In this document: positions 47,901 to 59,588 of the stretch, in pieces
How positions within the stretch are numbered: position 1 is the first letter of the stretch
Layout of the letters: every line of letters begins with the position of its first letter
NCBI GenBank assembly: GCA_947561715.1
Contig: OX387202.1
Coordinates: forward strand, 18,179,001 to 18,243,000
DNA length: 64,000 nt
Direction: 5' to 3'
Source of the DNA: Ascidia mentula
Taxonomy: Eukaryota > Chordata > Ascidiacea > Phlebobranchia > Ascidiidae
The notes under the pieces: model-generated
Database searches by the model: none
What the model was told of the DNA's origin: nothing
Seen by the model: only the letters and a program-made list of their open reading frames with translations
Position numbers and translations under genes: made by a program

Positions 47901-49574
47901 GACCCTCTTCAATTTTCGCGTTCATCAGCGTCAAAGCCCACCTGACAAGCGGCACGCGCGCCAATCAAACAACCCAAGCCCCCGGCTTGCTCTGGGGGTG
48001 CCGGGGGCCCGCGGAGAGTGCGCATACCTCACTCGTCTATCGTCTGAAACGACGTCGACCTCACCGAGCTTCAAGCCTGTAAATAACCGCTAAGGTTTTG
48101 CAAACAAATTTTCGCAAGGTGAGTGCTCTCCAATGTAACTATGCGAAGCGCCTTCTCAATCACCTGGACCTAATAAGGTTGGCCTGTATTGGTCTCTTCC
48201 CCTGCGACTGAGCCTTACAGCGACCAATTTGTAGAGTAATAACGCCAGCTATGTACAAAATCGCAATGTGGCCTGCCTGACTGTCGTAACACTTTGTAAC
48301 CGTGTCAACATTGACAACAAGAGCGCGTGCCGTGAAGAAGAACACCCAATAAGCTAATTTTCCGTGTCATGACCGCCGCATGTAACTTCATGTCTAAATG
48401 CACCAAATCGCGCATCTTTTAACAGCGTGCAAACTTGCCAAGAATTCGCTATAAAATACAAGGCCTAGAAAATGATCACGACTGCCCCCGCAACTGACGT
48501 GCGAGCCACCAATTGTGCAAATACAAAGTCAATGAAACAAGGACAAATGCCTTACCAACTCCAGTATGACGTCATTTATAGCAGGCCTTGGAGGACAGAA
48601 TCATTGTCAATCATTGACAGATTATGAAGGATCAATATTTTGAACTGTTTTGCAAATTCCACCTGGCTGTTCCATCCTTTTGGCTTATAAAACGCAAATT
48701 TGTCGCGGAAATTGCTTTATAAGTACAACAGACTTTACTCATTTAAACGCCCTATCTGCACTAAATCAAATATATATGATACTGCTTCGCAATTTTACAC
48801 GTGGCCTTTGTAATATATAGGTGTTGGATTTGCATAATAACATATATTGAAGTCACCAACGCCACACCTGCGCTTTGGTGAGCATTTGCATCCACACCAC
48901 AGTTTACTTATCCGAAAGTTGAAAGGGACAGCTGGTATCGCTTTCTCCTAAGGTTTAGCATTAAGTTTGGCCATCAGGGGCAAAACCATTCAAATTTTGC
49001 ATATCTTGCGACGATGCGTCTGAAACCAGGGGCAAAACGATTAAATTAAGGTTAAGTGGACGATTTATGTACACAATTTGTGTGGCGTTTGAATCAAACA
49101 AATCCACAATAGAAAATTACGTAATAAACGTTAACAAATAAGGTACTATCTGCGTCAACAACGTCCGCACTTCAAAATTGGCAATTTTTTCTATTTCCTG
49201 GAACTTGTCCTTGGGGTTACGATAAAGTGCTTGGAACAAACATGCAAAAATTTCCCCGTTAGCGAATACTGTTGCCAGTAACTCTTTACCGCCGACTAGC
49301 GCGTGATTGAATTTTAGGAATTGTCGTTTTGTTAACTCTTGCAGATAACTTGTTAAAACAGTTTGTTAAGTCGCCATTGCATGGCAAAATAAAATCAAGG
49401 AATAAATAATTCGCTTAAACAGGTAGTTTTTTTTTGTTTGGGTGAATATTAAATCAACACCTTTCACTCCAAGACATATGAAGATTATTGTGTGTATTCA
49501 TTGTGTACTTGTAAGCATGGGATTAGTACGTACTTATTTAATGTTAGCACATAAATAAAGGGTTTTGTAATCAA
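44961..49574. other. Gene-poor region upstream of GDF8/11
   Basis: Presumed GDF8/11 5' regulatory region and intergenic DNA. A GC-richer stretch around 47.66-48.08 kb contains a 138-codon plus-strand frame without recognisable motif. No other exon could be supported on either strand. Confidence 0.4.
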
Positions 49575-49882
49575 CTAAGAGCCAAAGAGACGAAATAATA
49601 CATTTAACTGTAAATGCTTCCCGACAGCTGTTTGTCTAAGGTATTCACTGTTTCGATGAATTAACACCATGGGAGCTGAGCTGTGACGATGGACCGATGG
49701 ATCAGCACACGTTACTTGTATGGTTAATATTTCTTCACAGTCAAGTCCCAGTGGCCATTCAGCTGGCATGCTAAACCCGTTTGGGAACACGGAGTAACCC
49801 CAGGAGAATGGCTCAAGAACATCGTTCGGTACTGTGTACACTGTCCTGTTTGATACTTGCGGGGCACAAACAAGCTTCGTAA
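49575..49882 (-). CDS. Orphan terminal exon, unrecognised
   Basis: A minus-strand frame, open from about 49890 to TAG at 49575, reads KLVCAPQVSNRTVYTVPNDV then LEPFSWGYSVFPNGF, PAEWPLGLDCEEILTIQVTC and VLIHRNSEYLRQT. Its composition looks strongly protein-coding, with Cys and N-glycosylation-type NRT suggesting an extracellular domain. Possible acceptors are at 49883 (gtgcag|TTACG, phase 1) and 49846 (aaacag|GACAG, phase 2). No upstream exon was found between here and the Shisa-like gene. The second acceptor is phase-compatible with Shisa-like exon 2, so an alternative 3' exon is conceivable. Family not recognised. Confidence 0.5.
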
Positions 49883-50810
49883 CTGCACGTTGCTATTGTT
49901 TTGGCAATACCGAGTAAAATTAGTAATGCCTCATTTACATTTGTTTCGAAATGAATGTTTTGAATCCGCCAAAATATGTGTAAAAGTTAACTTCAGAAGT
50001 CAAAATGACCTAGCTAGAACAGTAGCTATCATGCGTTTGTAACGTAAGCGAGTTAACTAAAATCAAAAATATTAAGCAGTTATGTGACATAAACAATATC
50101 TGTGTCTAATTTGCCATTTGGTTAATGGACTTTGCCAAGCAAATGTACAAAACATAAATGCGGCCCAAAACTAGAAAAAATAACAGTAAAACTAGCTTAG
50201 AAATGCACTGTTAAAAGCACTGGCAAATAGATTTATTAATGTGCAAATAAAATAAGTGACGCTTTTACCAATTGAAGCACCAACAATTAAAGGCACATAA
50301 GTCATTTTGTATGTTATTGGTTATAATGAGTACAGTGCAAGTTGTTTGATCGTGACAAAATATACAACGAGAATAGAGTATTTTATAGTGCAAAATTACA
50401 CGCCACAGCCAATAAAACATTCCAAGTTTAACATGAAGAGCAAATAGGGCAGTTTAAAGCAGAAATGCACAAAAAATATGTTTTCTTGGTGACCAAGTAC
50501 ATCCGCAAAACGGAAAATCAAAGAACATCAGTTTTTTGAAGACATCAAGAAATTTTGCATGAACCAAACCAACACATAAATTACACAACTAACTTTCAGT
50601 CTCATTTCAGTATGAAAGAAATCAATAAATCTTTAGGATTGTTTCAAATAGGTCTAAATTAAAGGTGTCTCATCAGAGTTTCCAAAAATCAATACTGCTG
50701 GTGATTCATCAAATGGCAAGGACACCATCACACAATTTGAAATTGCACACTATTTAGTGCAAATATAAACAGACTACATTTAAAATTGATCCGCTAGTGC
50801 TAAGAGATGT
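49883..50810. other. AT-rich stretch, no gene seen
   Basis: Lies between the orphan exon and the Shisa-like stop codon and probably includes the Shisa-like 3' UTR. Only very short open frames. Confidence 0.4.
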
Positions 50811-51496
50811 TTATGTGTATTTTTCAGGCTTTTTTTTATTATTTTTCACAACAAAATAGTGCGATGCAAAGTCTACTAAAAATAAGATGACCAATAATCC
50901 TCCATATGCTGATACTACAATCAGTGCTACTGTACCTTGCCTACAAAAAACAAAAGAAATGTTTTTCTATGAAAATATTTTGTCTACAACAATTTTGCTA
51001 TGTATTTAAATATTTTTTTAACACCAAAATGTTGATTGAATTTCATTTCTAATTTGGCAACAAACTATTAGGCTAGCAAAGAGACAAAAAAATGTTTTTA
51101 AATTAATTACTAAAATAACAGGACAAAAAGCATATTAGAACATAATCATAATGTGTTTATTATTAGTTACCTTGGTAAAGCTGGGTGTTCGTCTTTGTTT
51201 AGAGAGTAAACAGAAAGAGTTTCATTGTCACAACAAGTAAAATGTATGGAATTGTTGCAACAAAAAACATCATTGTCTGTATCAGTTAGACGCGGACAGG
51301 CAAAGGCTCTGTGTAACTCATTTTCCACAGTGTAGCTTTCACAAATCTCTCCCATGCATTCTGATGAAAAATTTCAATAACACTAGGTTACAGTTGAACT
51401 GGTTCAAATTTTTAAAAAAAAATTGTTACCTTTTGTTGCACAGAAATGAAGCAGCACTGCTCCAAAGAAATACAATTTCCACAATGTGAATGCCAT
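50811..51496 (-). CDS. Shisa-like single-pass membrane protein, 128 residues, 3 exons
   Basis: Exons 51430-51496, 51171-51360 and 50811-50940 join in phase to 387 bases. Exon 1 encodes a signal peptide (MAFTLWKLYFFGAVLLHFCA). Exon 2 encodes a compact Cys-rich ectodomain: GEICESYTVENELHRAFACP, then VFCCNNSIHFTCC. That is the Shisa/STMC6 pattern C-x2-Y...F-x-CP...CC...CC. Exon 3 encodes a membrane helix (VALIVVSAYGGLLVILFLV) and a tail of about 19 residues ending KKKPEKYT. Shisa proteins act in ER/endosomal receptor maturation or as AMPA-receptor auxiliary subunits and usually carry a long Pro-rich, PY-bearing tail, absent here. Family call good at superfamily level; the subfamily is not determined. 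Confidence 0.75.
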
Positions 51497-52435
51497 TATG
51501 TTTCAAGCAACATATTTGCTGTGTATGTGATCACAGAAACTTAATATGAAATAAAAATTTTGAAATTTATATGTTATGAATTACAGCTATAACAATAAAC
51601 AGAACAACGGCAAACAGACGAGGTCTGAAATGATTCATACCATAGTTAAGTATTTTTGCAAACCCCTTGCTGAATACTGACTTTTTGAACTCAGGCAACA
51701 GGGACAACCAAACCAACAACAAACCACAAATAAAGTTGCAAGTCGAACGATTTGGATCCAGTTTCGCAGACAAAAGTAGAGTGCTTCTCTAAATATTTCG
51801 GTCGCGATCGAAAAAATATATCGGAACCCTTTGTACATTCGGTGATCAAAAAGATAGGGCCTCTCAGGACTATTTATATATCTGACATAAGCATTACCAA
51901 GATCTGACCCAAACATTGCAACAAAAAACATAAGTGTGGACTTGTAACTAACTGCTGTATAACAAAATATTTTGGGAAACACTGTTTTAATAAAATATGA
52001 GATCGTTCAAGCATGAAGAGGTGGTAAAGGTAAAATTACACGTTTTGCTTTTGTTTATGTTTTGGTTTAACTAAAAACCACGTGTATAGGGTGTAGCTAC
52101 CTAAGTTAGAACGTCATAATACTTTTGTGTTATTACACCGCTGAAGCAATGTCGTATTTGTGAGGCAAATATTATGCACACAGCAAATCTATATCTATAC
52201 GACATCGACAATTATCCCAGTTTAGAAATTTAATGAAATTAACACAGTTTCAAATTACTGTATAAACGGAATAAATTTAATGATTAATCTTAAATCAAAG
52301 AGCAAGATTGTGGAATAATACATACAACTTCTCAATCAGAGAATCTTATCGTCTGCACCAACTTAACTAATCCCACACAATCTGATAAAATAACTTATTT
52401 CTTGTGTTTCAAGAGTATATAATTAGGCTTCTACC
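51497..52435. promoter_or_regulatory. Divergent intergenic region, Shisa-like (-) / GALK (+)
   Basis: 939 bp separate the two divergent start codons. No TATA box is convincing near the GALK ATG (tatataattagg at 52415-52426 is the closest). The hydrophobic frames at 51567-51982 occupy part of it. Confidence 0.35.
51567..51982 (-). other. Overlapping hydrophobic open frames, uncertain
   Basis: Two minus-strand frames overlap: one reads YKSTLMFFVAMFGSDLGNAY then VRYINSPERPYLFDHRMYKG; the other ends SLLPEFKKSVFSKGFAK and RPRLFAVVLFIVIAVIHNI. A small intron (donor CTTG|GTAATG, acceptor aaatatttag) could exist but does not link these two frames in phase. They could be an uncharacterised small membrane protein between the Shisa-like gene and GALK, or chance frames in AT-rich DNA. 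No family recognised. Confidence 0.25.
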
Positions 52436-55400
52436 ATGTCAGTAACCAATATTCCTTCCTGTGCTGGGCTGTTGGCAGAGGCTGAAGCTGTGTTTGCCAA
52501 CCATTTTCCCAACTTGAAACCAACAAAAAGAGTCTGTGCCCCAGGTCGTGTAAACCTGATTGGTGAGCATACCGATTACAACAGTGGTTTTGTGTTGCCC
52601 ATGGTAATGACTTAAAAACACAAACTTTTCCGTATTTTATTGATTTGTTTCTCTGTTGAAGGCACTCCCATTGGTAACAGTTGTGGTTGGATGTAAAGTG
52701 GAATCAAATAAAATTGAAATTGTCACTACAGCAGAATCAGCTGATGAACCCAAATCAGTAAAATTTTCTGCCCCAACTCCAAGCAATCCACTTCTACCAG
52801 GAAAACCTGCATGGGCCAACTATGCCAAAGGAGTTGTGCAAATGTTTAAAGGTAAGTCCTGGGTAAATTGTGACAAAAAGCATATGTTTATATTAATTAT
52901 GTGACAAATGATTGTGATCCAAAGGTTAAGCACTTTGGTGTTAATTAGATTTATGTGATGAAAAACCATATGCCTGTTTTATGTGGGCAAATGATTGTGA
53001 AATGAAACAAATGTACCACATTTTAACCAGTAATGTATACTGCCACAAATCAAACTACCTCTTTAGACTCACCAATACCAGGTTTTAAAGCAGTGGTTGT
53101 GAGCAGTGTACCTCTTGGAGGTGGTTTGTCCAGCTCAGCATCTATGGAAGTAGCAATGTACACGTTTTTAGAAGCCATCACTGGTGGTATGCAAATGTAT
53201 TCCAATTTTGTTGTCTTTGTTTTTAAGAATAACTTAGGTGCAAGTGCAACAAAAAACTTTAAAAAAAAGATTTTTAACAATATATTGTAAAATTAACAAT
53301 GGTCACACTACACAAACACTAACTAGTTATCATCCTGTCAGTTAATGACATATTGGTTTACATTGCACTGCAGCAAAAGCAGCTGATCTCAAAACTAAAG
53401 CTCTGGCGTGTCAACAAGCTGAGCATAAGTTTCCAGAAATGCCGTGTGGAATAATGGACCAGTTTATATCGGTCATGGGAAAAGAAGGTCATGCACTTTT
53501 AATTGACTGCAGGTTTGTAAAAAACTACACTTTTTAAAGAACACCTAAATACCATTAGTTTCTTCTTTTTAAACTCTAGCATTTTTTTCTCAGTTTGTGC
53601 CCCATAACATTGTCCACGTTGTATTATTATTCGCATTTTGCATCCTGATAAATGCTGCTGCATGGTGGACAAAACAATGATACAATAAAATTATTGCCAG
53701 AAGAGCTGTATTGCAGCAATAAAACGTGCCTGGCAGCATCAGTAGTAATTTATTAATATTAGACATTTAGCGAACTGCTTGTTAAAACAAGTAATGGCTT
53801 AATAAAATAGTATGACTTTCAATTTCTTGCAAAAGGATAACTTGTTTCTTGGACAACGATAAGCCCTTTTTTGAATAATTACAGATCAATGGAATCAACT
53901 CTAGTGGCTGCAGACGACCCAGATGTTGCTGTACTTGTAACCAACTCAAATATAAGGCATCAACTTACTGGTACAGAATATCCAACAAGAAGAAAACAAT
54001 GTTATGAGGCTGCATCTGTGATGAATGTTGAAAGTCTTAGGGAAGCCAATTTAGAAAACCTGAAGGGTATGTTTATGCATGTGATATTTTAGCATTTCCA
54101 ATCAGAAAATGTGAGTTTGTCCTGTGTTTCCAAATAATTATTAGCTCGTAGAGTTGTGTTGAGCCAAGAAAGTGTTTTGTATAATATTTGTAATTTTAAT
54201 TGTTGTGAATTCTTAACATGCAGCATCCCAGGACCAGCTTGATGAAGTTGTCTACAAACGAGCCAGACACGTTATATCAGAAATCGATCGTACAGTGAAA
54301 GCAGCCGAGGCGTTGAACAAAGGCGACTACAAAGCTTTCGGAACACTTATGGTGGAGAGTCACAACTCTCTCAGGTGAGCCGTACGATTTTTACTGTGAC
54401 GTAACACTCAATTCTATCACCAAAAGATCGTTGGAAGGGAAACATGTAAGACTTTTTATCAGGTAATGTTGAAAATAGGTTTTACCACCAGCTATCATGA
54501 TGAATGCGAAACTTTTCGTTCTGGCGGTGAAAAAAACAACAACAACAAATATGCAACATTTGTTCAAAACGAACGGCCAGGCTTCTTCTAAGAATAAAAC
54601 AAACACAATTGCGAAACCAATGCCTATCTTTTTAAAATAAAGCTATATTTGTTTTTTCCACGGGAAGAACGAACAGTTTAGTATTCACAAGGGATTGTTA
54701 CCGAATCTATTGCAATTCCTGCGATACATTTGACACCGATCCAAAATATTGAAAAACCCGAAGTTGCCACCAAACAATTAATATCTTGAGAGCTACAGTA
54801 AAATCGTCATTAATTACAGCGCAAAGATTGTTTTACCAATTGCAATTTCATTGCTAATGTTGATCCCGTGCACAAAGGGTTGTGCAATTGGTGCAACTGC
54901 ATCTGACCGTTTATGTGCGACTGACGTTAAATTAAATGGGTCGATTGAATGATTTACCAAATTTTTATGTCTTTTGGACTGCTGTCTATACTTTATACTT
55001 TTTTGTGTACTTGATTTATTGCAAAATTTTAAATATCCAGCTGTAATTTAAATCCATTTGTTCCACTTATTGGTCAATTTCATTTTAGTGTTGCTAACAT
55101 TACGTGTATTTTCAAAAAGGGACGATTACGAAGTTAGTTGCCCGGAACTCGACCACCTGGTGGAGCTAGCGATGCAGTGTGACGGGGTGTTCGGCAGTCG
55201 TATGACTGGAGGCGGTTTTGGTGGTTGTACGGTGACAATGCTCAAAGCAAGCGAAGTGGATAGAGTAGTGGCCCATATGCAGGTAAACCTGTGTTTATTG
55301 GGATAACATTGGAGTAGTTTCTTCTTGCCGGGGTTTTTGGCCGACAAGATCGTTGTAAGTTTCACCGTTACTGCACTAGTGATACCTATTTTGGCGAAAC

Positions 55401-55642
55401 GGTTGCCCTGTCTTTATATTGCTCATAAAGTAATTTGTCCCGAAAGGTCACTTTTGCAATGTTTTCTTTCGTAAAAGTGACTTAAGCTGATCTATTTGAC
55501 ATGACACTCTGTTCCGTTTTTTCAAACTTCACCGTTTCGGCGAAAATGAACTCATTTGTGGAATTTTCGTTTGCAGGAAAAGTACTCCGGTACTGCTACG
55601 TTCTATGTCGCCTCGCCGTCTGCTGGGGCAAAAGAACTGTAA
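52436..55642 (+). CDS. GALK1: Galactokinase, 8 exons, 392 residues
   Basis: Galactokinase phosphorylates alpha-D-galactose to galactose-1-phosphate with ATP in the cytosol, the entry step of the Leloir pathway. Exons 52436-52603, 52662-52851, 53067-53186, 53374-53512, 53885-54066, 54224-54374, 55120-55282 and 55577-55642 join in phase to 1179 bases. The length equals human GALK1 (392). The galactokinase signature [20 protein letters not shown] is at residues 37-56 (Arg38, Glu44, Asp47 bind galactose and assist catalysis). The GHMP ATP motif [12 protein letters not shown] is at 134-145, the catalytic Asp188 in PCGIMDQF, and the third GHMP motif [14 protein letters not shown] in exon 7. The first intron falls after VLPM, as in the human gene as I recall it. 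All splice sites are canonical and no active-site residue is missing. GALK1 is preferred over the longer paralogue GALK2 by length and motif context. Confidence 0.97.
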
Positions 55643-57149
55643 TTGAACCACTTCAAGTGACACCATAGTGCCTGTTTGCATGCGATTTTTTAATTTTTTG
55701 CAATACCTCCGCTTGTAATGGTGCTAGATTACCTCCGGTAGAAGAATATTTGTTGTGTCGTCGTAAGAATCCAACGGCTGCTGGTGTGTCCTAAACGCAT
55801 GAGAAACTCAAATTTAGTAAATTTATTCACTTATTCAAGGAATCTCACCTAATATTCGACAACACAACGGTTTAATTTTTTCCTGTAAATTCAATCCTTC
55901 CGGTAATGTTTTTTTTTACTTTTAACCATGCATGCATGACAATATACAAGCACATATACAAGTCTAATGGGACAAAGGAATTGTAATTGCACTATTTCAA
56001 GTAACTTAGTGAGAATTTTGTGTGTGATTTTTTCCTTTTTTGCAATAACTCCACATGTAAAAAATGTACGTAACAGTCACCGAAGTTCAATATCCCCATT
56101 TAAAAAAAAATATGTACCAAAAAGTTACCTTCTACCTATCTGCCTCCTTCAATAGACAAAGACTTCAATTTATGTTTGACCGTGTTATGTCATGAATTAT
56201 TTCCGAATTGCAATCCTTTGAAATTATGCAGTATTTTGGTGAGGTTTTATTCATTATCAGTTTGTACTCTGCAATAAAACGATTACCCAGTAGCAAAACT
56301 ATGTGCGTTGTTTTGGTTGCCAGGGTGTCGAGGTGACGGGACTGGGAATATTCCACTAAAGGAGTTTCCAATTCGTTTTATGGTAAAAAAGTTTGAGTTC
56401 AGCCAATTCTTTTGCTGAACATAAAAAGTGCAGCGACGAAAAACCGTTTATGGGTTTAATGAATACTTGAACACAGGAAACGTTAGTTCAAAATTTTTAG
56501 TAGCCAAATTTTACCAAAAATAAATTATAACCTCATTATTGGGGGAAAATTTAACAGCATACTTAGTCACGTGCCTAATTCATGGTTGTCCCATAACAGC
56601 TAATTATTTGGAAATTCATTGACAGCGAAACACGGCAGTTAGTCACATACCCAAACTTCCGATAACTGTATTGTGTGTGTTGTAATCAAGCAGTTCTCGT
56701 AAGTGGCATCATTTCGTCACGGATGCGAAGGCGCATAATTACCACTTATGTCCTCCATAATAAGCCTATGAAATCGAGCATATTCCATGGACTCTTGTGC
56801 TCGCCGTGCGTTCATAAGCACCCTATATACTGTACACAAAAGTGTTGGCAAAAGTCGTTGTTATCTTTGTTGCCCAGCTGCCTTTCTACGTTTATTTTGT
56901 GCGCTTGGAAAGTTTGTAAAAAGTCATCTGCCAAACGGTACTCAAGATTCACAAGATTCCTTCGAGTGAGCCCACGCCTGAAGGGTGAGTGCTACTGTTG
57001 CTTATGTCGTCTTAATATCTTTTATGACGCAATAAGGAAAGTCTTACTTTTTCGAATGCGTCGATTGTGTAGTGCTGGGCCAGGTGTGCTTTCATAGAAC
57101 AGAGTTTAATCGTTCTAATTTCACACAAGCCGAAAACACAACGCGGAAT
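55643..57149. other. Intergenic with one dispersed repeat
   Basis: Contains the GALK 3' region, the repeat copy at 55807-55922, and a plus-strand 140-codon frame at 56675-57097 lacking motif or splice support. The start of the CUB-protein transcript should lie near its right end. Confidence 0.4.
55807..55922 (+). repeat. Dispersed ~115-bp repeat, copy 2
   Basis: Aligns with 27983-28095 from aaatttagta through ggtttaattttttcctgtaa to the T-rich end. Moderately diverged; family unknown. Confidence 0.55.
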
Positions 57150-59581
57150 ATGGAGACTAAAACGACGTGCTTTGCCCTTTTGGCAATATCTTGCCTATCG
57201 GTGTGCAAGACAGGTAAATTATACAGCCAGAGCCTCGTTTCCTTGCACGTTGTTTTCTTGCTCAGTAAGTTGTAATTAAAACGGCAGGCGGAACTGCAAG
57301 CACTTGACATTGGCGAACGTTAAGGCGATGGGCCAGTGGCAATTACACCAAGCATTAAGAGGCTGCTTCAATTAGTGGGATATTTGTTGTACAGAGCCAG
57401 CACTTGAACGCGAATCGGCGCCGAGTACAAGCTCAAGTACAAGTTTGTGTGGGGGAGTAGTGGAAGCTCGTGAGCGGGGTAAGTGTTTTACGTATAAATA
57501 TATTTACTTTTGCGTGGTTTGAGACCTGACCAGTCGCACAGTTTGCCTCGTTTTGAAGGAATTATAGAGTCACCGAACTACCCGTTGAGGTACCGCAGCA
57601 ATTTGAACTGTGTGTGGACCATAAAGGCACGAAGGCCATATGATGAAATAAGGTTGACGTTTGTGGATATACAACTCGAGGAATCAAACAGCTGTGTGTA
57701 AGTAAACGTGTGGATATTACAAAATGTATCTATCTCAAGATATAGCCCTACATGCAGACTGTAAATGCACATAATCCCAAAATTTTTTTTACTATAAACA
57801 ATAAAACTGTACGTGGAACAAGTTTGTTTTTGGCTTGAGGTAGTGAACATCTGTCAAAAAACAAATTGGTTCAATGAGCAGTTGCAAAATATTTCTTTTA
57901 ACTTGCAATGATTTGTTCTCGAATTTGCTCTTGTACAGATTTGACTACCTTGAAATAACGTTTCTTACCAACGGAACGGCAAAACGGATTTGCGAAGACA
58001 GCGACATCGTTTGGACAACAATAGGATCTGTACAAATTCGCCTTTCAACCGATAGTACTGGCGAAGACGCGGGATTTCGCCTGGCTTACAGAAGTAAGTC
58101 TCTTGCATTTTGGACGAAACCGCACAGGAATTTGTGTTACCCGTGGTTTACCTAAAAGTCGCGACGATGTCGCATCGTGGTCGGTGGTGACATTGGCCCG
58201 GGATTATCCACATATGACGTAACGCTAATCCCGGACTAAAGTGGAGAATAAATCCTTTGTTTTAGTTGTGCTCAAAAGCAAACCTGTGCCTACCCATCCG
58301 TCATTGACAACGCAGACGCCTGAGACCGCGGTGAACCTGGCTACTTTGACCTCAACAACCGGTTAGTGCAACACCGACAGTTGCGCCTGCTTAAATTAAC
58401 CGTTGCCGAACTGATTGTTGCCTGTTTCAGCTGGCAAAAAGATCAGTCACATTAGTGGGAGAGCACAGAACAAAAGCAGAGGTCTGAGAACAGGCGAAGG
58501 TCGTGTAGCTGATAATATCGTAACGATTGCTGTTACGGAGTTACTTGGAAAATACGTTGCCACAACCAGGCAAGCAAAAGCCGTTGGGAACATCAAGAAC
58601 GTGGAAATTCAAACACTCGATAGGTGAGTTATGGTGTATGGTTGAACAGAAGGCACAAGAAGTGATATTGTCTATTTCAACTTGATAATGACGCTACAGT
58701 AAAATTGTGCTGCTTATTTTGACGGTATTAGTGTATTTTGACGGTATAATTTGACTTTTTAGCACAAAATCTAACCTCCGAGGATAGTAAAAAACACAGA
58801 TTATTGACTGTTTGGAATTTCTTTTATTTTATACTTCCGTTTTTTCAAAAAGTGTTTGCAACTTTTATCTTGACATAAACATAAACTTATTTGAACACAG
58901 TCCCGGCAAAACTACGCGACGTGTGTATGAAAAAAAGCTATAGTGTAAAAGTTCTGTTTGAAAACTCAAGTGCTCATTCCTTCGAGCTAACTATAGTTTC
59001 GTGAAACGTTTGAACTTTTGCAGGGCAACCTTGAAGATTTGGCAAACAACAGTCATCGCATTTTGTGGGATTAGCTGCGGATTGCTCTTGGCCCTATCCG
59101 TTTTCTCTTGTGCCGGAAAAAGGCGAAAGTAAGAAAATACCGCATAAATGCCAATCTCAAGCACTTTGTTTAGCGCTAGAAACGACAAAGGGAAATCCAT
59201 AATGTTAATTAATATTTTTGCATTTTGACTTTGACTACAACAAGTTTTAGGGGAAAATAGAAGCAAGTAAACCCGTGACTTTTTATTTCAATTTATCTAT
59301 TTTGTTTACCTGTTTAAAAACCTATCGAGTGTTGGTTCGGTTGTGTTAATAGTTACAGCTGTATGTACGCCCACAATGTACAATTCATTTTACTCTTTCC
59401 TTCAACTATATCGCAATATTTTATATATATTTCGGTAATTAAGTATATTGTTTACCTTGTAGGATGAGTGTTAGAGCAACGTACATGTTTACAAATATAG
59501 AAATATTGCAAAAAACATGTTTTTTCTTCCACTAGGAAAGAAAACTTTACCAGCGTGCGAACAGACTTAGGACAACTGTAG
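57150..59581 (+). CDS. CUB-domain single-pass membrane protein, about 294 residues
   Basis: Exons: 57150-57213 (signal peptide METKTTCFALLAISCLSVC), 57395-57456 or -57478, 57534-57697, 57939-58093, 58266-58361, 58431-58623, 59024-59128 and 59536-59581. The CUB domain spans about residues 40-147: CGG, then EGIIESPNYPLRYRSNLNCV, IRLTFVDIQLEESNSCVFDY and a C-terminal FRLAYR. It retains CUB Cys pairs and the acidic cluster often used for calcium. A Thr/Pro-rich linker (exon 5) and a juxtamembrane region follow. Exon 7 alone encodes the membrane helix (VIAFCGISCGLLLALSVFSC), and the tail is short (KKENFTSVRTDLGQL). Exon 7 is phase-symmetric (2-2), so skipping it would give a secreted form. Exon 2 is odd: its best donor (CGGG|GTAAGT) does not fit the phase of exon 3, whereas the weaker GGA|GTAGTG does. 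The stop is seven bases before the next ORF. Confidence 0.8.
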
Positions 59582-59588
59582 CAAACAA

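Noticed and set aside
47666-48082. 138-codon plus-strand frame in GC-richer DNA
   Set aside because: No motif, low-quality composition and no supporting exon; GC-rich DNA lengthens chance ORFs.
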